From Takakia lepidozioides (lineage: Eukaryota; Streptophyta; Takakiopsida; Takakiales; Takakiaceae), in contig CM060733.1 of NCBI GenBank assembly GCA_030704615.1, positions 22,382,001-22,446,000 on the forward strand: 64,000 nt of DNA, written 5' to 3'. A model generated the notes under the pieces. That model was not told the DNA's origin and made no database searches. It saw only the letters and a list, made by a program, of their open reading frames with translations. The position numbers were made by a program, and so were the translations under genes. Positions 57,830-64,000 of the stretch are shown here, piece by piece (the first letter of the stretch is position 1; each line of letters begins with the position of its first letter).

Positions 57830-58111
57830 ATGTGTGAAGGAGAACAGATAGTATATCCTGTAGAATTGATTACTCGACTGCCTCATAGTTTGTCTCTAGA
57901 TATCTTTAAGAGATTACAATGTAGCGACAGGGAGATAATCAATCTATGGTTAGTTAATAAAGAATGGTATCGAGAGCTGTTGACTTTGTATCAGAGAGAT
58001 TATTGGAGGAAGAATATAATGGAGCAATGGTATTTGATTTCAGCCGTTGGAGCAGAGTTAATAGAAGATGGAGAGAATATTCATGAATCTGGAAGAATGA
58101 TGATCGTGTGA
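57830..58111 (+). CDS. F-box protein, short (second of tandem pair)
   Basis: A 93-codon protein whose residues about 10-50 repeat the first ORF: LITRLPHSLSLDIFKRLQCS and NLWLVNKEWYRELL, followed by YWRKN as YWKHS in the first. It is a diverged tandem duplicate. No signal or membrane segment. With a 16-bp gap, the two may be on one transcript or may be two exons of a longer protein. Confidence 0.68.
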   Translation: MCEGEQIVYPVELITRLPHSLSLDIFKRLQCSDREIINLWLVNKEWYRELLTLYQRDYWRKNIMEQWYLISAVGAELIEDGENIHESGRMMIV

Positions 58112-58559
58112 TGAAGAGGACTGTTGGTAGAAGTTGTTTCAAAGAAGGGATAGAGAGAGATAGAATAGTCTGGCATCATTATGTATTAGTCGTATAGTGC
58201 TTTCCTCAGCGAATGAACCTTAGAACTAATTGATCCTCTTTTAGGATTGATTATAGTTTTATATTACAACCGCATTGCCGCCCGTAGTATAAAGGCTTCA
58301 GTTTGCGACGCGGTCTGGATGTGGGGTTTCTCTCAAGAGAGCCACGCCCTTCTCCACGCGGCATAAGTCCGAGTAAAAGAAAAAATCTCCCGCAGAATGC
58401 GTGCGTACATGCCTCGAATGGAACTTCATCCACCCGTCACAACAGGTGTCGAAGGCGTATCCGGGAAGCAAGCACGGTATCCGTGTGGAACGTCCGGCTC
58501 AAAACAGACTGCGGAGGACATTTAATGCGCAACTGCGCCCTTTAATGTAGGTATGGAGG

Positions 58560-60760
58560 TCGCCCACAGGCGCCACCTGGCCCACCCTTCCCCCGAGACT
58601 TCATCAACAGCCCGCTGGATGGAAAAAAACAGCGCCAAATTTCCATTCAACGGATGAAGTGGGACGCACCGCGGCCCTCCCTCCGCCCGAGACGTTCTCA
58701 TCCAGAAGCAGCCGGATGGAAAACCGGCGCCAAATCCTGCAGGCAAGCGGGAGCACGGCCGGATGGAAAACCGGCGCCGAATTTCCATCCTGCAAGTAAG
58801 TCGGTCCACCTCATGGATGGAAATCCGGCACCAAATTTGTCTCTACCGGACGACAATGGTGGGCATAGCTTGCCAAAAAATGGACCGCAGGCAAAAAACT
58901 CTAAGTTGAGTGACTGCTTAGACAAAAAAACGCGAAAAACGAATCAAAATTGTTGATGAAGGGTCGATACAGGCGTCAGTTGATGGATATTCGGCGCCGT
59001 TTTTCCATCCTGCAGATGATCTCTTTCGGCCACTCCCCCCGAGACGACTCCATCCGTGCGACCTTGGATGGAAATACGGCGCCGTTTTTCCATCCGAGGG
59101 ATGTTCTCTGTCGGCTAGATGTCGGCCTCTCCCCCCCGAGACGACTTCATCCGACGGGCCTCGTCTGGAATCTCGGCGCCGTTTTTCCATCTGGGGGATG
59201 TTCTCTGTCGGCCAGGTGTCGGCCTCTCCCCCCGAGACGACTTCATCCGACGGGCCTCGAATGGAAATTCGGCGCAGTTTTTCCATCCGGGGGATATTCT
59301 CTGTTGGCCAAGTGTCGGCTTCTCCCCCCGAGACGACTTCATCCGACGGGTCTCGAATGGAAATTCGGCGCCGTTTTTCCATCCGGGGGATATTCTCTGT
59401 CGGGCAGGTGTCGTCCTCTCCCCACGAGACGACTTCATCCGAACGACCTCGGATGGAAATTCGGCGCCGTTTTTCCATCCGATGGCTCTTCTCTGTTGGC
59501 CAGGATTCGGCCTCTCCCCCCGAGACGACTTCATCCGACAGGCCTCGTATGGAAATTCGGCGCCGTTTTTCCATCCGGGGGATGTTCTCTGTCGGCCAGG
59601 TGTCAGCCCCGAGACAACTTCATCCGAACGGCCTTGGATGGAAATTCGGCGCCATTTTTCCATCCGAGGGTGTTCTCTGTCGGCCGGGTGTCGGCCTCTC
59701 CCCCCGAGACGACTTCGTCCGACGGGCCTCGTATGGAAACTCGGCGCCGTTTTGCCATCCGGGGGATATTCTCTGTAGGCCAGGTATCGGCCTCTCCCCC
59801 CGAGACCACTTCATTTGAACGGCCTCATTGGAGATTCGGCGCCATTTTTCCATCCGAGGGATGTTCTCTGTCGGCCGGGTGTCGGCCTCTCCCCCCGAGA
59901 CGACTTCATCCGACGGGCCTCGTATGGAAATTCGGCGCCATTTTTCCATCCGTGGGATGTTCTCTGTCGGCCAGGTGTCGGCCTCTCCCCCCGAGACAAC
60001 TTCATCCGAACGGCCTCGGATGGAAATTCGGCGCCGTTTTTCCATCCGAGGGATATTCTCTGTCGGCCAGGTATCGGCCTCTCCCCCCAAGACGACTTCA
60101 TCCAACGGGCCTCGTATGGAAATTTGGCGCCGTTTTGCCTTCCGGGGGATATTCTCTGTAGGCCAGGTGTCGGCCTCTCCCCCCGAGACAACTTCATCCG
60201 AACGGCCTCATTGGAGATTCGGCGCCGTTTTTTCATCCGAGGGATGTTCTGTGTCGGCCAGGTGTCGGCCTCTCCCCCCGAGACGACTTCATCCGACGGG
60301 CATCGTATTGAAATTGGTGCCATTTTTCCATCCGTGGGATATTCTCTGTCGGCCAGGTGTCGGCCTCTCCCCCCGAGACAACTTCATCCGAACGGCCTCT
60401 GATGGAAATTCGGCGCCGTTTTTTCATCCGAGGGATGTTCTCTGTCGGCCAGGTGTCGGCCTCTCCCCCTGAGACGACTTCATCCAACGGGCCTCGTATG
60501 GAAATTCGGCGCCGTTTAACCATCCGGGGGCTATTCTCTATAGGCCAGGTGTCGGCCTCTCCCCCCGAGACAACTTCATCCGAACGGCCTCATTGGAGAT
60601 TTGGCGCCGTTTTTCCATCCGAGGGATGTTCTCTGTCGGCCAGGTGTCGGTCTCTCCCCCCGAGACGACTTCATCCGACGGGCCTTGTATGGAAATTCGG
60701 CGTCATTTTTCCATCCGTGGGATGTTCTCTGTCGGCCAGGTGTCGTCACCCTCCGATTTG
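58560..60760. repeat. 96-bp satellite with GGCGCC palindrome
   Basis: About 19 head-to-tail units from 58990 to 60760 with more diverged units back to 58560. GGCGCC cores recur at 59175, 59271, 59367, 59463, 59559, 59934, 60030, 60126 and so on, mostly 95-97 bp apart. The unit contains TTCTCTGTCGGCCAGGTGTC, CCCCCCGAGACGACTTCATC and TGGAAATTCGGCGCC followed by GTTTTTCCATCCG. Because 96 is a multiple of three, long open frames (up to 403 codons) appear on both strands; they are not genes. Confidence 0.95.
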
Positions 60761-60803
60761 ACGCCATGTCGAATTAAATTATGCCCCTCATTCCTGGGTA
60801 CGG

Positions 60804-60813
60804 CTATATTAAA
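60804..60813 (+). promoter_or_regulatory. TATA box
   Basis: CTATATTAAA lies about 180 bp before the ATG at 60985 and right after the satellite ends. Confidence 0.45.
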
Positions 60814-60984
60814 TGTTGCTCTTTTTCTTTGGCACTTGCCCGACCTTCGCTCTTGACCCACGCGTTTCAAACCGAGACAGCAACAACACTTGCTCGCTCC
60901 GAGCTCCTCTCACTTCAGCTTCCCCACACTCCCCCTTTCCTGCGCACCCTCTCTGCTTCCTGGTAGCCCTTTCAATAGTCGGCG

Positions 60985-61545
60985 ATGGCGTGCCGGGATC
61001 CCAGCAACTGCCCAAACAAGCATCTCACCCCGTGGGACTTCTCGCCCAAGTCAGGGGATATTTTCATATACTTGCAGGATTGGATAGACCACTCTCAGCA
61101 GAGGAGGGTGCACCTGTCCGCTCTTGAGTACCTTCCCGGTCTCCACGATCAGCCTCGCCGGGATTCGCGGCTTTGGTGCCTGCGAATCGTTGATCTGCAG
61201 TTTCCGCCAGCATGGAACATCCCCAAAAGCCGCACGGCCTTCCTACATCATTGGAGGTGCTGCCAGTGGGCGTACGAGGATTGCATCGGGTGTACGTACA
61301 TGCCAGAGAGGATTCCATCGCAAACAGTGTATGGGGACATTCTCATAAGCTACGAGGATGAGTCCTATGGACATAGAGTCTCCACAGCAAAGATCTCGAT
61401 TTACGATGGTGCATATATCGGAGGAGATGACACCGTTGTCCACTACACCAAAGGCGAACGGGCTGCATCCATTGTCTTCACCTACCGACACCCTGTCAGT
61501 CATGAACTTGTTGAGAGGCCAATTGAGGTTCCAGCTTCTTGGTGA
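60985..61545 (+). CDS. Unrecognised single-exon protein, 186 aa
   Basis: The frame starts MACRDPSNCPNKHLTPWDFS and contains ordered-looking segments GDIFIYLQDWIDHSQQRR, RLWCLRIVDLQFPPAWN and YGDILISYEDESYGHRVSTA, rich in aromatic and beta-strand residues. Seven cysteines are present but no zinc-finger spacing I know. A TATA box upstream and AATAAA at 61658-61663 make a compact single-exon gene likely. It might instead be an N-terminal exon of the transposase downstream, though copy 1 shows no counterpart. Function unknown. Confidence 0.5.
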   Translation: MACRDPSNCPNKHLTPWDFSPKSGDIFIYLQDWIDHSQQRRVHLSALEYLPGLHDQPRRDSRLWCLRIVDLQFPPAWNIPKSRTAFLHHWRCCQWAYEDCIGCTYMPERIPSQTVYGDILISYEDESYGHRVSTAKISIYDGAYIGGDDTVVHYTKGERAASIVFTYRHPVSHELVERPIEVPASW

Positions 61546-61657
61546 GAATAGTGCAACACGGGAGCAAATTTCCAACTTACCGGAGCATGGATTGCATGCA
61601 TACTTTTGGCTTCCCTCGGTTTGTGAGGGCATGCATACTTGTCACAATTCATTATTA

Positions 61658-61663
61658 ATAAAA
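61658..61663 (+). terminator. Polyadenylation signal AATAAA
   Basis: It lies 113 bp after the stop of the 186-aa ORF in an AT-rich context. Confidence 0.45.
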
Positions 61664-61869
61664 ATGTCTCCTTTGAACCAAAGTTCCACTTTTTGTGCAA
61701 TGTTGCATTTTGTTGAATGTTGACTTTTGGCAACGAGGGTCTCGCATTCAATCTTGCAATCAGACCCACTGGAATGCCACCTCTGTCAGTTCCCTCTGTT
61801 TATGGGGAAGGTGCTTGCACGCTCGCCTCCCCACGCTTTTTGTCAGACGCCACAATTATTGGTTTGTGC

Positions 61870-63998
61870 AGCGCATCTGCACTGGTCATATACCTTCTGA
61901 CTGCATACCATTGGCAGTTATTGCGCAAAGGCCAGGGGCCGCATTCCTGGACTACAACAAGTTTGCAATTAAATCCGTTACATGCCTTCCCGCAGACGTC
62001 GACGGTAATATCTTCTTTGAGTTCCCTCCTCGAACGGAGTATTCGAGGGCGTCCGGAATGTTGATAGATATGGATAGGAAACATGACGGTCATCTTTGGT
62101 GCATCACCAAAACCACCAGCATGAAGATGCTCAATGGTGTGCGGGTGCGCTACGTTGTTTGTGCAGGCGCGTTGCGGTGTTTCTCCCCAACTTGCTTCCA
62201 CTTTAAATCCAGAGGTCACAGGAACGAGACGGATTGGACAGACACGGCTCATCAACCATTTCGAGCTCAGGAGAAGGTTTCAAACTCCACATTGCAAAGA
62301 ACCACCACATTGCGTGTCTGTTTATAATGCCAAGCAGTTCTATGTGTTGCACCGTTTCCCTGACCTCACACGAGCTTGCATACACGTTGGTTCCCATTGT
62401 CACAAATTGGCGAGGGGTAACTCGCGGGAGGCTACCCACGAGGCAGAGTAGCTCGTTCAAGAGGAGGTTAAGTTGAGACCTGGTGCCAAACCCAAACAGA
62501 TACAGCTGCAGGCCGCCCATAAGATGGCATTGGCCAGAATTATGTCGGAAGACGGCTCCGACAAAGTTTCTTTCGATGAGAAGGAAATGGAGGCATTGCT
62601 GGAGTCAGTGTTCCACGTCTATTCACCAAATGTCCGAAACCACATTGTCTCCTGCAAATAGAGAATTGGGCGTGGCTCGGATATGCACTCTATTCTGGAG
62701 GTGAAGCAACGATGTGGATATGACTACATTCATGGAAGTAGATTTCCAGGACAAGGGACTGAGGTAGATTGTTGTTTCGTATTCAAATGTCAACGGGTGG
62801 GCCTGGCAGCGGCGTCGAACTTGTCCACCGGATGACGAGTGGGGACTTTGTCAAACAGTTGGGTCATGTTTACCATATCAAGCGAATTACAAATCACTAG
62901 TGGGTGGACAATGGTGCACATGTCCTACGACACCACTGCAGGATGCTAATGACAATTGTTATTTGTGAGATGAAAAGAGAGGACACACAATCGGAGATGC
63001 TTCTTTGGGAGGGAATAAACGAACAGATGGCCAGGGCAAGGGATTTCCCCCTCCCAATATTTCCGTGGTTTCATGGCGGACAACGCACAAGCAAATTGCG
63101 GCTGCCATCCGAAGGGTGTACGGGGGGGAAGACCCCAATGTTCCGATTGAAAAGCAAGGAGAGATCTTGTGTTCCATTTTCTGCAGAGCTTGTCGCAGTA
63201 AACAACCAGGCTCGTGGCGCCAGATTTCAGAGAGGAGCACCGTTCCATGTGTCTTGCGTGAAGCGTGCTCCCACCTTGGATGATGCAGAGACACAGTTTG
63301 CATGTATCGGGCTTGGTGGACAACGTTAGGTGCTTGTAAATGTAAAAATCAGACGGGGAGCAGCAATGGTCAGTTGGCTAGCATGGTTGGCATTATCGTT
63401 TCCTCCAGTTCGGCGACTATATGCGGGAGGTGAGTTGGACGAATTTGCGTTCCGTTGAAATTATGCTAGCTATCATTATTTGTAATTTGTTTGTAATCTG
63501 ATGAATGTGCATGTGCAGGAAATGTGTCTCGACTCCGACACCGACATGCCGACAACAAACATGGCCGAATCAGTACATTCTTCCTGGCGTGCCTCAATCT
63601 CGCGGCGCATCTGGTGGACATCCTCACTGCCACAACGGAGGACATTGTGAGGTCAATTATGCAGCAATGCAGGTACAACAAGTTCTTGAAAGGGAAACAG
63701 TGGGGCTTGGGGCCGGACAGACAAGAAATGCTGATGCGGACTGCCTCCAAATCGAAAGAAATCCTCGCAAGTGGGCAGCAGCCTTGCCGAGAGGGCCTTT
63801 GGGACACGCCATTGCTTCGAAGTGGCCAACACTTGGAAGGAGATGTTCACCCCTGTCGAGTGAGACGAAGACTTGACGAGGCATTTGGCGGAGAAGAGGA
63901 TTCATGGCGAGCTGACAGAGATATTCGCACGCTCCCTCGTGGTCCCGTTGATGTTGTCCGAGGAGGTCTTGTCGAGCACCGCAAGTCCGATGTCTGAA
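61870..63998 (+). pseudogene. MULE-like transposase (copy 3), runs off the window
   Basis: Frames 61870-62327, 62260-62661, 62700-62900, 62904-63330 and 63520-63998 align in order with copy 1. Landmarks: GNIFFEFPP, MDRKHDGHLWCITKT, then Cys-X4-Cys in LRCFSPTCFHF; CIHVGSHCHKL; SVFHVYSPNVRNHIV; VICEMKREDTQSEMLLWEGI and the region before the DDE Asp; KQIAAAIRRVYGGEDPN; and NMAESVHSSWRA near the end. The SWIM finger is expected beyond the window. Several frameshifts. It would bind element ends and cut DNA by the DDE mechanism. Confidence 0.68.
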
Positions 63999-64000
63999 CA

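Noticed and set aside
57505-58111. Proof of giant-virus insertion
   Set aside because: Only AT-richness and small F-box ORFs support it; no capsid, polymerase or other viral hallmark is visible, so I kept it as one option.
58950-60161. 403-codon ORF and several long ORFs on both strands
   Set aside because: They arise because the satellite period (96 bp) is a multiple of three and the unit lacks stops in several frames; the translations repeat every 32 residues and appear on both strands.

Overview
Eukaryotic nuclear DNA, most likely from a streptophyte: a charophyte alga such as a Characeae, or an early-diverging plant (inference). The reasons are a Dof-type plant zinc finger gene with its own TATA box, short GT-AG introns of about 85 bp, Ty3/gypsy and Ty1/copia retrotransposons primed by initiator tRNA-Met, a CACTA element, and MULE-like transposases with SWIM fingers. 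There is no operon structure, and most of the window is nested, decayed mobile DNA.

Layout. 1-17 kb is a stack of retroelements: a copia remnant cut by a gypsy 3' LTR (2756-3661), a long minus-strand coiled-coil ORF interrupted by another gypsy LTR plus gag (6223-7607), a gypsy reverse transcriptase with its 3' LTR (8966-11497), a gag-protease ORF with its leader, primer site and 2.2-kb LTR (11498-15975), and a fragment of a methyltransferase-like gene (15976-17084). 17-22 kb is the only stretch that looks like ordinary host sequence and holds the Dof-like gene. 23.3-29.5 kb is a minus-strand Ty3/gypsy element (copy A) that carries a C5-cytosine DNA methyltransferase between protease and reverse transcriptase. 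31.4-34.9 kb is a decayed MULE-like transposase. 35.7-41.4 kb is a spliced, decaying gene with a ParB-like segment and an amino-methyltransferase-like segment; its introns contain arrays of palindromes. 41.4-45.2 kb is a second, 5'-truncated methyltransferase retroelement (copy B) with a nearly intact 444-codon methyltransferase. 45.2-50.7 kb holds nested LTRs, a CACTA element with target duplication, and a chromodomain integrase split by a solo LTR. 50.7-56.4 kb has a SWIM transposase fragment and a second copy of the methyltransferase-like gene. 56.4-60.8 kb holds palindromic repeats, two tandem F-box ORFs in an AT-rich island, and a 96-bp satellite. 61-64 kb has an unrecognised single-exon gene and another MULE-like transposase that runs off the window.

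Two things stand out. First, two related retrotransposons carry their own cytosine methyltransferase. Second, a repeated, spliced gene family joins ParB-like and amino-methyltransferase-like parts, and two copies have unrelated palindromic arrays just upstream of the same homologous exon. Frames and splice sites were read by eye; family calls rest on motifs, not on searches.
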